From NCBI GenBank assembly GCA_964584995.1, contig CAZPCA010000019.1, forward strand, positions 1-27,726: a stretch of 27,726 bases of DNA, read 5' to 3'. Of this stretch, positions 8,164 through 16,621 are shown one piece after another. The position numbers and the translations under genes were made by a program. Numbering within the stretch: position 1 is the stretch's first letter; every line of letters begins with the position of its first letter. Origin of the DNA: JAJTFW01 sp964584995 (GTDB lineage Bacteria > Bacteroidota > Bacteroidia > AKYH767-A > OLB10). Below the pieces are notes generated by a model, which was not told the DNA's origin, did no database searches, and saw nothing but the letters and a program-made list of their open reading frames with translations.

Positions 8164-8736
8164 TTGAAAAAGGGAATTAAAAAAATCACCAAACCGGCAC
8201 AAGGCAGCCTCCTTGTTTCGGAGCCTTTTCTTCTTGACTCTTATTTCAAGCGTGCAGTTGTATTGCTCAGCGAACACGATGAAAAGGGAACCTTGGGTTT
8301 CATTCTCAACAAGCCAACCGATGTGAACCTGAACGAAGCAGTGGACGATTTCCCGGAGTTCAAGGTACCCTTGTATTTCGGAGGGCCGGTTGAAACAGAC
8401 ACTCTTTTTTACATCCATACGGTGGGCCATCTGCTGCAAGGCGCTAAGGAAATCATGAACGGCATTTATTGGGGTGGAGATTATGAACGACTGAAGTTCC
8501 TCATAGACACCGGCCAAATACAGCCAGATCAGATTCGCTTTTATGCTGGCTACTCCGGTTGGGAGCCGAAACAACTCGACAAAGAGATGAACGATAAATC
8601 ATGGCTGGTATCCAACGCTACTCCGGAGTTCACCTTCGCTGACGATCCCAAGTCCCTGTGGAGTCAGGTGCTGAAAAGCATGGGCAATGAATTCGCTATC
8701 CTAGCCAATTTCCCGGAAGATCCTTCCCTGAATTGA
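8164..8736 (+). CDS. YqgE/AlgH family protein
   Basis: Conserved protein of 190 residues with the YqgE/AlgH fold. It shows the typical N-terminal GSLLVSEPFLLDSYFKR, then GTLGFILNKP, YFGGPVETDTLFYIHT and RFYAGYSGWEPKQLDKE. The biochemical role of the family is not established; AlgH was named from Pseudomonas alginate regulation. The start appears to be TTG at 8164: the frame is open upstream only to a TAG at 8110, and no ATG, GTG or earlier TTG occurs in that stretch. A hairpin terminator follows at 8767-8790, so it is probably transcribed alone. Confidence 0.9.
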   Translation: MKKGIKKITKPAQGSLLVSEPFLLDSYFKRAVVLLSEHDEKGTLGFILNKPTDVNLNEAVDDFPEFKVPLYFGGPVETDTLFYIHTVGHLLQGAKEIMNGIYWGGDYERLKFLIDTGQIQPDQIRFYAGYSGWEPKQLDKEMNDKSWLVSNATPEFTFADDPKSLWSQVLKSMGNEFAILANFPEDPSLN

Positions 8737-8766
8737 AAATATTGTTTTGAATTGGGTTAACGATCG

Positions 8767-8790
8767 GGGGGCACATTAGTGCTCCCTTTT
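8767..8790 (+). terminator. Rho-independent terminator after the yqgE-type gene
   Basis: GGGGGCAC (8767-8774) and GTGCTCCC (8779-8786) form an eight-base-pair stem with one G-T wobble around the four-base loop ATTA. A short T-run TTTT-C-T follows. It lies 30 bases after the stop. Confidence 0.75.
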
Positions 8791-8917
8791 CTATTTCACC
8801 TGATTCCGGACTTTTTCTATCAGGGATGTTATCCTAAGCTTACAAGCTGTGATTCTTCGTGTAGGATGTTATTCAATTAGCTTTAAGGACATGGCTTCCG
8901 CCGCCCACTGTATTGCT

Positions 8918-8925
8918 TAACTTTG
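8918..8925 (+). promoter_or_regulatory. -7 promoter element of mnmH
   Basis: TAACTTTG is an exact TAnnTTTG match four bases before the mnmH ATG. No TTG is seen at the expected -33 distance. If active, the message would be close to leaderless. Confidence 0.4.
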
Positions 8926-8929
8926 TCGC

Positions 8930-9979
8930 ATGCTTGTTCACTCCCTGGAAGTTGAAGCGTTTCTAAAGTTGTACCGGACTAAAAATCCTTTGCTCATCGA
9001 TACCCGCAGTGAGAAAGAATTCAGTCATGCACATATACCCGGTGCAGTGAACATTCCGATTCTGAACAACGAACACCGCCATATTGTCGGTACCCTTTAC
9101 AAGCAAGAAGGACGGGAATCGGCCGTGCTGAAAGGTTTCGAACTTGTTGGTCCTTTGTTCCGGGATAAGATGGAAACGGCAATGGCACTTGCCGGCGGCA
9201 GGGAGGTGCTGGTGTATTGCTGGAGGGGAGGAATGCGCAGCAATATTCTCGGTTGGTTATTGAAGATGGCAGGATTGAAAGTCACTCTGCTCGAAGGAGG
9301 ATACAAGTCATTCCGTCATTACATGTTGCCCTTCCTGGAGAAGAAGTATCCGATGCTCATTCTCGGTGGTCAAACCGGAAGTGGGAAGACAGAAATACTG
9401 CACCGTTTGCGCAATTCCGGCGAGTACATCATCGACCTTGAACACCTGGCCTCTCACAAAGGTTCCGCCTTCGGACTCCTCGGTCAGCCGGAACAGCCCT
9501 CACAGGAGCAGTTTGAAAACAAACTCGCCCTGGAGCTTGAAGCTTTCGGAAACGACAGCTTGCTATGGCTGGAAAATGAGAGCCGGCTGATAGGAAGAAT
9601 CGTATTGCCGCCTCAACTCTTTCAACAAATGCGCGATGCATCCGTGCTCGAGGTACTGGTACCACGAGAACAACGCGAAAAACGCATTCATGAGGAGTAT
9701 TGCTGCTTTGATGCCTCACTGCTTGGTGAACATACCCATAGAATCGCCAAGCGACTGGGGCCACAACACCTCAAAAGGTCATTGGAGTTTCTCCACGAAG
9801 GCAATAAAACGGAATGGATGAAAATCATCCTGGATTACTACGATAAAACTTATACCCACAGCAATGCCCAACGCCACCTTGCTATGGTACGTCAGATTCC
9901 TTTCAACTGGGAGATGCCGGAGGAGGGGATAACAGCACTTATCTCCGCAGCCAGGACATCGAAAAAGGTGGAAGATTAG
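8930..9979 (+). CDS. mnmH: tRNA 2-selenouridine synthase
   Basis: Replaces the sulfur of 2-thiouridine at the tRNA wobble position with selenium, by way of a geranylated intermediate, using selenophosphate. The 349 residues hold an N-terminal rhodanese domain (about 8-130) with the active-site loop YCWRGGMRS and catalytic Cys97, and a P-loop domain starting LGGQTGSGKTE, with the Walker A near residues 147-154. The order and length are those of MnmH (also called SelU or YbbB). selD follows 22 bases downstream and makes the selenium donor, so the two form a self-contained module. The ATG at 8930 has a TAACTTTG element directly upstream. Confidence 0.95.
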   Translation: MLVHSLEVEAFLKLYRTKNPLLIDTRSEKEFSHAHIPGAVNIPILNNEHRHIVGTLYKQEGRESAVLKGFELVGPLFRDKMETAMALAGGREVLVYCWRGGMRSNILGWLLKMAGLKVTLLEGGYKSFRHYMLPFLEKKYPMLILGGQTGSGKTEILHRLRNSGEYIIDLEHLASHKGSAFGLLGQPEQPSQEQFENKLALELEAFGNDSLLWLENESRLIGRIVLPPQLFQQMRDASVLEVLVPREQREKRIHEEYCCFDASLLGEHTHRIAKRLGPQHLKRSLEFLHEGNKTEWMKIILDYYDKTYTHSNAQRHLAMVRQIPFNWEMPEEGITALISAARTSKKVED

Positions 9980-10001
9980 AGATTCACGCCAGCCTTCACT
10001 T

Positions 10002-11045
10002 ATGGAAATCAAACTCACACAATTCAGTCACGGCTACGGATGCGGCTGCAAGATAGCGCCGGCTGTACTCGATGAAATACTGAAGGGAAATGAAAGCACC
10101 CAGGAATTTCCTGGATTACTGGTAGGTAATTCAACGCGCGACGATGCCGCGGTACTGGACATTGGCAATGGTTGGGCCATGGTGAGTACAACTGATTTTT
10201 TCATGCCCATTGTCGATGACCCGTTTGAGTTCGGTCGTATAGCCGCCACCAACGCCATCTCTGACATTTATGCTATGGGAGGCAAGCCGAATCTGGCAAT
10301 CGCTATTCTGGGATGGCCTGTTGACAAGCTGGCCCCCGAGATCGCAGCGAAAGTAGTGGCAGGAGGAAGAAGCATTTGCGCCGAAGCAGGAATTCCACTG
10401 GCGGGCGGACACAGCATCGACAGTCCCGAACCCATCTTCGGACTCGCGGTGAACGGAATGGTAAAGACAGATGGGCTTCTGCGCAACAATACTGCATTAC
10501 CAGGCGATTTGCTTTTTCTGACAAAACCGCTGGGCGTTGGCATTGTCACTACAGCAGAGAAAATGGGAAAAGCACAACCGGAAGATATGCATATTGCCAT
10601 ACGGCAGATGAGTACACTGAATAAGATTGGAGAGCAGCTCAATAACATACAAGGCGTACATGCTGTAACCGATGTAACCGGATTCGGTCTTTTTGGTCAT
10701 TTGCTGGAGATGGCCCAGGGCAGCGGACTGGCAGCGGAGCTATACGTAGATAAGCTACCGGAGCTGGAGAACCTTAATCACTACATGGATCAGTTCACCA
10801 TCCCTGCGATCACTTACCGAAACTGGAACAGCTACGGGCATATGTTGACAGAACCGGATGCACGCACCTTGCACCTGGGCTGCGACCCGCAGACCAGCGG
10901 TGGCCTGCTCATAGCCGTGTCACCGATGCACAAGGACGCATTGATTATGCTGATGAGTGCGTACGGTGTAGCAGAAGCCTGTCTGCAACCGATAGGTACC
11001 CTCAAGGAAAAAACGGTGGAGAAGTGCGTAGAACTCATTGCTTGA
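10002..11045 (+). CDS. selD: Selenide, water dikinase (selenophosphate synthetase), Cys form
   Basis: Makes selenophosphate from selenide and ATP. The 347 residues align closely with E. coli SelD over the whole length. The catalytic loop is HGYGCGCKIAP: Cys14 and Lys17 correspond to E. coli Cys17 and Lys20. The residue is encoded by TGC, so this is the cysteine and not the selenocysteine form. Further matches include STTDFFMPIVDDPFEFGR, AGGHSID, TDVTGFGLFGH and CDPQTSGGLL. It sits 22 bases after mnmH and probably shares its transcript. selA, selB and selC are not in the window, so selenium use is shown here only for tRNA modification. Confidence 0.97.
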   Translation: MEIKLTQFSHGYGCGCKIAPAVLDEILKGNESTQEFPGLLVGNSTRDDAAVLDIGNGWAMVSTTDFFMPIVDDPFEFGRIAATNAISDIYAMGGKPNLAIAILGWPVDKLAPEIAAKVVAGGRSICAEAGIPLAGGHSIDSPEPIFGLAVNGMVKTDGLLRNNTALPGDLLFLTKPLGVGIVTTAEKMGKAQPEDMHIAIRQMSTLNKIGEQLNNIQGVHAVTDVTGFGLFGHLLEMAQGSGLAAELYVDKLPELENLNHYMDQFTIPAITYRNWNSYGHMLTEPDARTLHLGCDPQTSGGLLIAVSPMHKDALIMLMSAYGVAEACLQPIGTLKEKTVEKCVELIA

Positions 11046-11090
11046 GTACCGAACAGTAATTTCCTAAAACGTATTAAAATCTTTTTGTTT

Positions 11091-11125
11091 ATCTCGAAGC
11101 ATGTATGGAATCGAGGTGTTTTTTT
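11091..11125 (+). terminator. Probable terminator after selD
   Basis: ATCTCGA (11091-11097) and TCGAGGT (11111-11117) can pair over seven positions, one of them a G-T wobble, around a 13-base loop. Seven Ts follow at 11119-11125. The stem is modest and the loop large, so confidence is moderate. Confidence 0.45.
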
Positions 11126-11253
11126 AATTTAAATGCATCGTAGCCTGAGTAGGGTTTAATGCTCAAAAGCGTTCCATATCTGTGATTACTTTGGAGTAAA
11201 AAGGAATTTTACAAGTAGGACAGAGCGTCGCAGGGGTACCTGATGCATTGAGT

Positions 11254-12663
11254 TTACAAGGCCTTCAGTTCGCTGACCAGCTTGGTCAACACATCTTTGG
11301 CGTCACCGAAAAGCATGCTTGTTTTGGGATTGAAGAAGAGTTCGTTTTCAATACCTGCATATCCCGCGCTCATAGAGCGCTTGTTGACGATGATGTGCTG
11401 AGCATTTTCGACATCGAGGATGGGCATTCCGTAAATAGGGGAAGAAGGATCCGTTTTGGCAGCCGGATTGACTACATCGTTGGCCCCAACTACCAAAACC
11501 ACATCGGTGGATGAAAATTCAGGATTGATATCTTCCATCTCAACGAGCTTATCATAGGCTACATTGGATTCAGCCAGCAATACGTTCATATGACCCGGCA
11601 TACGTCCTGCCACCGGGTGAATGGCGTATTTGACGGTGACACCGCGCTCTTCGAGAATGGATTCAAGTTCGTGGATGACATGTTGTGCCTGCGCTACTGC
11701 AAGTCCATAACCGGGAACGATGACCACCTTCTTGCTGTAGTTCATCAATACGGCTGTGTCACTGACATTGATGTCTTTGATATTGCCTTGTACCTCACGC
11801 TCACCGGTTGCCGATGAGCCGCCGAAGGCTCCGAAGATTACATTGCTCAGCGGACGATTCATGGCTTTACACATCACCAAGGTCAGCAAGGTGCCGGCCG
11901 AGCCCACGAGGATACCACCGGTCAGCATGACTTTATTGTCGTATAGAAACCCGCCAAAAGCGGCAGCCAGTCCGGTAAAAGAGTTGAGCAGGGAAATGAC
12001 CACCGGCATATCCGCTCCGCCGATTGGAATGGTAAACAATATGCCGTAGAACAAAGCGAACGCAAAGAGCCCATAGACAATGCCCATGTTTTCCGGCGAA
12101 TTGATCACTACCCAGGTACCGAAGGCGATCACCGAAATCATAATGACAGTATTCAAAATATTGTATTGTGGCAGGCGAATGGGCTTATTCATCGTGCCGT
12201 TCAGCTTGAGGTAGGCGATGATCGAACCGCTGAAAGAAACGGAACCGATGACCATGCCGGCAATGATGGTGGAGAGCGCTCCGGCATTGCCGATATTGTG
12301 CTCATATTCCATTAAACCGATCAGGGCCGCGCAAGCACCGCCCATGCCGTTGAACATCGAAACAAGTTCAGGCATCTTGGTCATCTGCACTCGCTTGGCG
12401 GTGAGCCATCCGATGATGGTACCGAGCAGGATCGCACCGAAGATGAGTGCATAAATGATTCCCGGTACAGTGTAGTCCGTGATCAGCTGTCCGTGTTCGC
12501 GCTTTTCAAAGAGGAAAACAGTACCCAAAATGGCCACGGTCATTCCGGCCGCACCGATCAGGTTGCCTTTACGGGCAGTTTTAGGGTTGCCCATCATCTT
12601 CAGTCCGATGATGAAGGTGACAGAGCCTATAAGGTATGCAATCTCGAGCAGGGAGCTCTTCAT
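11254..12663 (-). CDS. pntB: NAD(P) transhydrogenase, beta subunit PntB
   Basis: Integral membrane subunit of the proton-translocating transhydrogenase, which drives hydride transfer from NADH to NADP+ with the proton gradient. The 469 residues comprise a membrane domain of about eight to nine helices (about 1-270) and the NADP(H)-binding domain III (about 295-469). Domain III shows VVIVPGYGLAVAQAQ (313-327), HPVAGRMPGHMNVLLAE, VGANDVVNPAA and KRSMSAGYAGIEN, all characteristic. It is the last gene of pntAA-pntAB-pntB, 22 bases after pntAB. Confidence 0.97.
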   Translation of the reverse strand: MKSSLLEIAYLIGSVTFIIGLKMMGNPKTARKGNLIGAAGMTVAILGTVFLFEKREHGQLITDYTVPGIIYALIFGAILLGTIIGWLTAKRVQMTKMPELVSMFNGMGGACAALIGLMEYEHNIGNAGALSTIIAGMVIGSVSFSGSIIAYLKLNGTMNKPIRLPQYNILNTVIMISVIAFGTWVVINSPENMGIVYGLFAFALFYGILFTIPIGGADMPVVISLLNSFTGLAAAFGGFLYDNKVMLTGGILVGSAGTLLTLVMCKAMNRPLSNVIFGAFGGSSATGEREVQGNIKDINVSDTAVLMNYSKKVVIVPGYGLAVAQAQHVIHELESILEERGVTVKYAIHPVAGRMPGHMNVLLAESNVAYDKLVEMEDINPEFSSTDVVLVVGANDVVNPAAKTDPSSPIYGMPILDVENAQHIIVNKRSMSAGYAGIENELFFNPKTSMLFGDAKDVLTKLVSELKAL

Positions 12664-12685
12664 AGGTCAGTAGGTTAATCGTTGA

Positions 12686-12991
12686 TTACTTTTTCTTGAA
12701 CATTTCCAGCATCCGGTCGGTGACGACAAATCCGCCCACCACATTCAGCGTACCCAGCAATACAGCCAGGAAGCCCAGTACTAACGCCAGTACATTGTTC
12801 GGATCCACATTCAGCATGACGTATATGGCCCCCACGATGACCACACCGTGGATGGCATTGGCGCCACTCATGAGGGGGGTGTGCAATACGGTCGGCACCC
12901 CACCGATGACTTCCACTCCGACAAAAATGGAGAGCAACACGAAATAGATCATCTCGCGGTGTTCTGCGATCAGTGCAAATAATGTATCCAT
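12686..12991 (-). CDS. pntAB: NAD(P) transhydrogenase, small alpha membrane subunit (PntAB)
   Basis: A 101-residue membrane protein equivalent to the C-terminal membrane part of a single-chain PntA. It has three strong hydrophobic segments, including YFVLLSIFVGVEVIGGVP and VLALVLGFLAVLLGTLNVVG, and the conserved PTVLHTPLMSGANAIHG. It supplies transmembrane helices to the proton channel with PntB. In Bacteroidota and alphaproteobacteria such as Rhodospirillum rubrum the alpha subunit is split in this way. It lies between pntAA (79-base gap) and pntB (22-base gap). Confidence 0.95.
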   Translation of the reverse strand: MDTLFALIAEHREMIYFVLLSIFVGVEVIGGVPTVLHTPLMSGANAIHGVVIVGAIYVMLNVDPNNVLALVLGFLAVLLGTLNVVGGFVVTDRMLEMFKKK

Positions 12992-13070
12992 GTGTTTATA
13001 AATTCTTTTTCAAGGTTTTTACTGTGTGAATTGGGTTCCATACCTGGGATGCTCAGGAGCGCAGATACAA

Positions 13071-14177
13071 TCACGAACACTTGGTTCCATTGTGGACAAT
13101 CAATGCTCCTTTTGTGATTTCCTCTTCCATTTCCCATTTGAATCCATCTTTGGTGGCAAGGTGCAAGAGGAAGGTCTGAATGTTCTTCGCATAGAGGTCG
13201 GATGCGTTGAGGGGAAGGAGGGAGGGGATGTTGGATTCTCCGATGATGGTCACTCCGTGCTTGACTACAGTCTGGTTGAGTTCGCTGAGTACACAATTGC
13301 CCCCTTGTTCCACAGCCATATCGACAATGACACTGCCCAAGCGCATGCTCTTCACCATTTCTTCTGTGACCAGAACGGGCGCTTTTCTTCCGGGAATGAG
13401 AGCGGTGGTAATGACCAGGTCTGCCTCCGCCACATGTTTTGCGACCAGCTCTTGCTGGCGCTTGAGAAAATCTTCAGAGACACCTTTCACATAGCCGCCT
13501 TCGATTTTGATGGAATCATCGCCTTTCACCTGGATGAATTTGCCGCCGAGCGATTCCACCTGTTCCTTGGTTTCCGGACGTATATCGGTAACCTCCACGA
13601 TCGCCCCGAGGCGCTTGGCCGTCGCAATGGCCTGTAGACCCGCTACGCCAGCTCCGAAAATGACCACTTTGGAGGGTTTGATCGTACCCGCAGCAGTCAT
13701 CAGCAATGGAAATATCTTTCCCAGGGCATTGGCGCCCATGAGTACACTCTTGTATCCAGCAAGATTGGCCTGCGAACTAAGGGCATCCATCTTCTGAGCT
13801 CTGGATATTCGGGGAATGGCATCCATGGAAAAGGCACTGATGCCGGCATCGCAACAAGCCTGTACGATTTCTGCATGGGTACCGGCCCACATAAAGGAAA
13901 TCAGGACGGAGCCTTTCTTCATGGTGGCGATTTCTTCCTTCGCCGGAGCATTGACCTTCAGCACCACATCGCTGGATGTGTATACATCCGAGGAATTATC
14001 CGTTAATCGGACACCGGCCTGGAGGTATTGATCGTCTGAAAAATACGAGCGTAGACCGGCCCCTTTCTGCACCTGTACGCTGAAACCGGCTTTCACCAGT
14101 TGTCCGCACACCTCTGGGCTTAGGGCTACCCGGCACTCCCGCTCTTTTGTTTCAGTGGGAACTCCTACTACTATCAT
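13071..14177 (-). CDS. pntAA: NAD(P) transhydrogenase, soluble alpha subunit (PntAA)
   Basis: Soluble NAD(H)-binding domain I of the transhydrogenase, 368 residues, related to alanine dehydrogenase. The N-terminus MIVVGVPTETKERECRVALSP is typical. The hallmark loop PRISRAQKMDALSSQANLAG (122-141) carries the conserved Arg, Gln and Asp that contact NAD and domain III. The dinucleotide-binding loop is GAGVAGLQAIATAKRLGA (175-192). The C-terminus EITKGALIVHNG is also family-like. The gene heads the leftward operon pntAA-pntAB-pntB. Confidence 0.96.
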   Translation of the reverse strand: MIVVGVPTETKERECRVALSPEVCGQLVKAGFSVQVQKGAGLRSYFSDDQYLQAGVRLTDNSSDVYTSSDVVLKVNAPAKEEIATMKKGSVLISFMWAGTHAEIVQACCDAGISAFSMDAIPRISRAQKMDALSSQANLAGYKSVLMGANALGKIFPLLMTAAGTIKPSKVVIFGAGVAGLQAIATAKRLGAIVEVTDIRPETKEQVESLGGKFIQVKGDDSIKIEGGYVKGVSEDFLKRQQELVAKHVAEADLVITTALIPGRKAPVLVTEEMVKSMRLGSVIVDMAVEQGGNCVLSELNQTVVKHGVTIIGESNIPSLLPLNASDLYAKNIQTFLLHLATKDGFKWEMEEEITKGALIVHNGTKCS

Positions 14178-14218
14178 TCGGTTAGGTTTCTAATGTATCT
14201 GAATTTGAAGCGCAAAGG

Positions 14219-14234
14219 ACGATAAAAAAATCGT
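14219..14234. promoter_or_regulatory. Short inverted repeat upstream of pntAA
   Basis: ACGAT, six As, ATCGT forms a perfect five-base inverted repeat. On the minus strand it lies directly before a CCTTTGC sequence that may be a degenerate -7 element for the pnt operon. It could be an operator or a chance repeat. Confidence 0.25.
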
Positions 14235-14331
14235 AATTGACCTATTCACAAGGCCGCCTCGGTATGTTCAAAACATGAAGAAGTAAAAATTGCCGGTAGA
14301 GATAATATTCCCGAAATTTGAGGGCATTGTT

Positions 14332-14694
14332 ATGGCAAAGTTCACTCCTGCATACTTAAAGAAACTGGAAGACCTGCTCGAATCGGGCGGTTACGATGTT
14401 CGCTACGAAAAAGGGAATTTCAAATCGAACTACTGCATTCTCGAGGCAAAGAAGGTGGTGGTAATCAACAAATTCTCCATTCTTGAGAGCCGCATTCAAT
14501 CCCTGTTGGAAATCATCCAGACCCTGACGGCTCAGCGCATCCTTCAGGTGGACCTACGTACCATTGGACTAAAGAACCCCATTTTTACCGGGGAAATGCA
14601 TTTTGACGAGAAGATGGAACCCTCCACACCGGTGGAAGAGCCAAGCAGCGAGCACGAACTTGCACCGGAAGTTTCCGCCGACACTCCGAACTGA
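14332..14694 (+). CDS. Small conserved protein of unknown function (Bacteroidota type)
   Basis: A 120-residue protein whose first 85 residues look like a compact alpha/beta domain: KFTPAYLKKLEDLLESGGYD, then VRYEKGNFKSNYCILEAKKV and VVINKFSILESRIQSLLEII. The last 30 residues are acidic and Pro/Ser-rich, probably disordered. I recall small proteins of this shape being common in Bacteroidota, but know no function. The frame is open back to a TTG at 14290; the ATG at 14332 is chosen because it starts at the conserved-looking MAKFTPAYL. The metallo-hydrolase gene starts six bases after its stop, suggesting coupled translation. Confidence 0.8.
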   Translation: MAKFTPAYLKKLEDLLESGGYDVRYEKGNFKSNYCILEAKKVVVINKFSILESRIQSLLEIIQTLTAQRILQVDLRTIGLKNPIFTGEMHFDEKMEPSTPVEEPSSEHELAPEVSADTPN

Positions 14695-14700
14695 TCCGCC

Positions 14701-15483
14701 GTGCTTAAATTCACATTTTTAGGAACAGGAACTTCTCAGGGAGTACCTGTAATCGCCTGTACATGTGAAGTCTGTAAAAGCACAGATCCGCGCGATCAGC
14801 GTTTGCGCACATCCTTGCTGGTTGAAGATGAACACACCACCGTTGTCATCGATTCAGGCCCCGATTTCAGGCAGCAATTGCTGAGGGCAGGAGTGAAGAA
14901 ACTCGATGGACTTGTGTTCACCCACGAACACAAAGACCACATAGCAGGCATGGACGACATCCGTGCCTTCAACTACATCCACCAGAAGCCGGTTGATATT
15001 TACGCAACTGAACAAGTACAGGAAGCCATCAAACGGGAATTCCATTACGCATTCGACGCAGTGAAATACCCAGGTGTCCCCGAATTGAAATTAATCACAA
15101 TTGAAAACCGTCCTTTTACGGTCGGCACTATCCTTTTCACACCTATACTCGTCAAGCACTATTTACTTGATGTATTCGGATTCCGGATCGGCGATTTCAC
15201 CTACATCACCGATGCCAAAACGATTCCCGCAGAGGAACACGCCAAGATCAAGGGCAGCCAGACGCTGGTACTGAATGCTCTTCGGCGAGAACCACACATT
15301 TCCCATTTCACGCTCGGCGAATCCCTGAAAGTCATGGAACAGTTCAATCCCCGCGCGGGCTATTTGACGCATTTGTCCCACCAGATGGGACTCCACGCTG
15401 ACCTGAACAATGAGCTGCCCGAAGGGATACAAATCGCCTATGACGGATTGGTCATAGAGCAGGACTCGCCCGAAATGGGCTAA
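14701..15483 (+). CDS. MBL-fold metallo-hydrolase, PhnP-like
   Basis: A metallo-beta-lactamase fold hydrolase of 260 residues close to PhnP, a cyclic phosphodiesterase. The N-terminus LGTGTSQGVPVIACTCEVC holds Cys20, Cys22 and Cys25, the CxCxxC pattern that binds a structural zinc in PhnP. The active-site motifs are THEHKDHIAGMDD, ITDAKT and THLSHQ. No other phosphonate genes are nearby, so a role in phosphonate breakdown is not supported; a nucleotide or cyclic-phosphate substrate is possible. It starts with GTG six bases after the preceding small gene. Its stop overlaps the stop of the convergent AIM24 gene by four bases. Confidence 0.9.
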   Translation: MLKFTFLGTGTSQGVPVIACTCEVCKSTDPRDQRLRTSLLVEDEHTTVVIDSGPDFRQQLLRAGVKKLDGLVFTHEHKDHIAGMDDIRAFNYIHQKPVDIYATEQVQEAIKREFHYAFDAVKYPGVPELKLITIENRPFTVGTILFTPILVKHYLLDVFGFRIGDFTYITDAKTIPAEEHAKIKGSQTLVLNALRREPHISHFTLGESLKVMEQFNPRAGYLTHLSHQMGLHADLNNELPEGIQIAYDGLVIEQDSPEMG

Positions 15484-16238
15484 TCATTGCCGCTGATAAA
15501 ACCACCCAGCAATCCACCCAGACCGCGCGACTCTTCTCTGCCACCGCCGACCCTGGAAGCAGCCACTATTCTGTCGGCCAGCCGTGAGAAGGGTACGCTT
15601 TGTAGAAATACGAGGCCAGGTCCCGTCAGATGGGCATAAAACAAACCTTCGCCGCCAAACAGGGAGTTCTTGAAGCCTCCGATGAACTTGATGTCGTAAC
15701 TGACCGAGGGTTGAAACGCCACCAGACAACCCGTGTCGACACGCAATTGTTCACCGGCAGCCAATTGCTTTTTCAGAATAGTACCTCCCGCATGAATGAA
15801 GGTATTACCGTCCCCGGACAATTCCTGCAAGATGAAGCCTTCGCCTCCGAAGAGACCTGCGCCGATCCGTTTGGTGAAAGCCAGATTGATTTCTATTCCC
15901 TGTGCGGCGCACAGAAATCCGTCTTTCTGACAATAAAATTTACCTCCGTACTCAGCAGGATTGATCGGGATGATTTTTCCGGGATAGGGGGCCGCAAAGG
16001 CCATCTTCCGCTTACCTGTACCGTTGTTGGTGAAGCTGGTAATAAAAAAACTCTCGCCGGTGATCATGCGTTTCAAGCCTTTGAAAATACCACCGCCGGT
16101 ACCGGTCTGCATTTCAATGTCCTGTTCCATGTACAGCATCGCACCGGCTTCTGCTCTCACGGCCTCTCCCGGATCCATTTCCACCTCCACTACCTGGATG
16201 TCATCGCCTAAAATCTGGTAATCTATTTCGTGTGCCAT
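15480..16238 (-). CDS. AIM24 / TIGR00266 family protein
   Basis: A 252-residue protein of the TIGR00266/AIM24 family, named after a yeast mitochondrial protein; the bacterial role is not defined. Typical segments are VEVEMDPGEAVRAEAGAMLY, then MITGESFFITSFTN, LGGEG-like turns (GAGLFGGEGFILQELSG and FKNSLFGGEGLFYAHLTG) and DTGCLVAFQPSVSYD. The fold is a beta-prism with internal pseudo-repeats, and the two FGGEG stretches show this. The C-terminus is Gly-rich (LGGLLGGFISG). It is divergent from the small secreted protein gene and overlaps the metallo-hydrolase stop. Confidence 0.9.
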   Translation of the reverse strand: MAHEIDYQILGDDIQVVEVEMDPGEAVRAEAGAMLYMEQDIEMQTGTGGGIFKGLKRMITGESFFITSFTNNGTGKRKMAFAAPYPGKIIPINPAEYGGKFYCQKDGFLCAAQGIEINLAFTKRIGAGLFGGEGFILQELSGDGNTFIHAGGTILKKQLAAGEQLRVDTGCLVAFQPSVSYDIKFIGGFKNSLFGGEGLFYAHLTGPGLVFLQSVPFSRLADRIVAASRVGGGREESRGLGGLLGGFISGND

Positions 16239-16257
16239 TTCTATTGTTTTTCGGTGG

Positions 16258-16274
16258 CAAAATTACGTAACTTG
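16258..16274. promoter_or_regulatory. Back-to-back -7 elements between the AIM24 gene and the small secreted protein gene
   Basis: CAAAATTA at 16258-16265 reads TAATTTTG on the minus strand, an exact TAnnTTTG match 19 bases before the AIM24 start. TAACTTG at 16268-16274 is a near match on the plus strand, five bases before the ATG at 16280. The two are only two bases apart, so polymerase could serve only one direction at a time. Confidence 0.35.
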
Positions 16275-16279
16275 CCTGC

Positions 16280-16621
16280 ATGAATATCGCTGTCCGCTTG
16301 ATGTTTTACCTGCTTTTCGCTGTATCAATTTGTCCATCCGCAAGCGCCCAGCAATTGAAAAACGATACCCTGTTCCTGCCCGGTCAGTTCAGGCAGTTCC
16401 AGTTCCAGTTGGAAGAACCTGCCGAATCGCTCGAGGACCTGCGCTATGAAAAGAGCGGAGAACCCATTAAAGGCTCGCTGTCGCCTGATGGTACAAGGGT
16501 TATCCTGGACAATTACAAGAAGGGCCAAAGGGTAAAATGCACCCTGGTGAGACCAGGCGGCAGGAGGGAAGATTACATCAAAAGCCCCTGCTTCATCGAC
16601 CCTGTGAGCTATGAGCTGTAG
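16280..16621 (+). CDS. Small secreted protein of unknown function
   Basis: A 113-residue protein with a signal peptide (about 1-23, cleavage after ASA before QQL). The mature part of about 90 residues is predicted beta-rich and has two cysteines, Cys87 and Cys104, which could form a disulfide. It has a GSLSPDGTRVILDNYKKGQRV stretch reminiscent of an Ig-like or beta-sandwich domain. I do not recognise the family. It stands alone, divergent from the AIM24 gene, and is followed by 94 bases before the leftward DUF4139 gene. The signal peptide and start position support a real gene, but no homology is claimed. Confidence 0.65.
   Translation: MNIAVRLMFYLLFAVSICPSASAQQLKNDTLFLPGQFRQFQFQLEEPAESLEDLRYEKSGEPIKGSLSPDGTRVILDNYKKGQRVKCTLVRPGGRREDYIKSPCFIDPVSYEL

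Noticed and set aside
8164..8166. Possible upstream start for the YqgE/AlgH gene in place of TTG
   Set aside because: The frame is closed by TAG at 8110-8112 and no standard start codon lies between it and the TTG.
13026..13637. Plus-strand open frame of 203 codons opposite pntAA
   Set aside because: Shadow of a strongly conserved transhydrogenase gene, with no signal or motif of its own.
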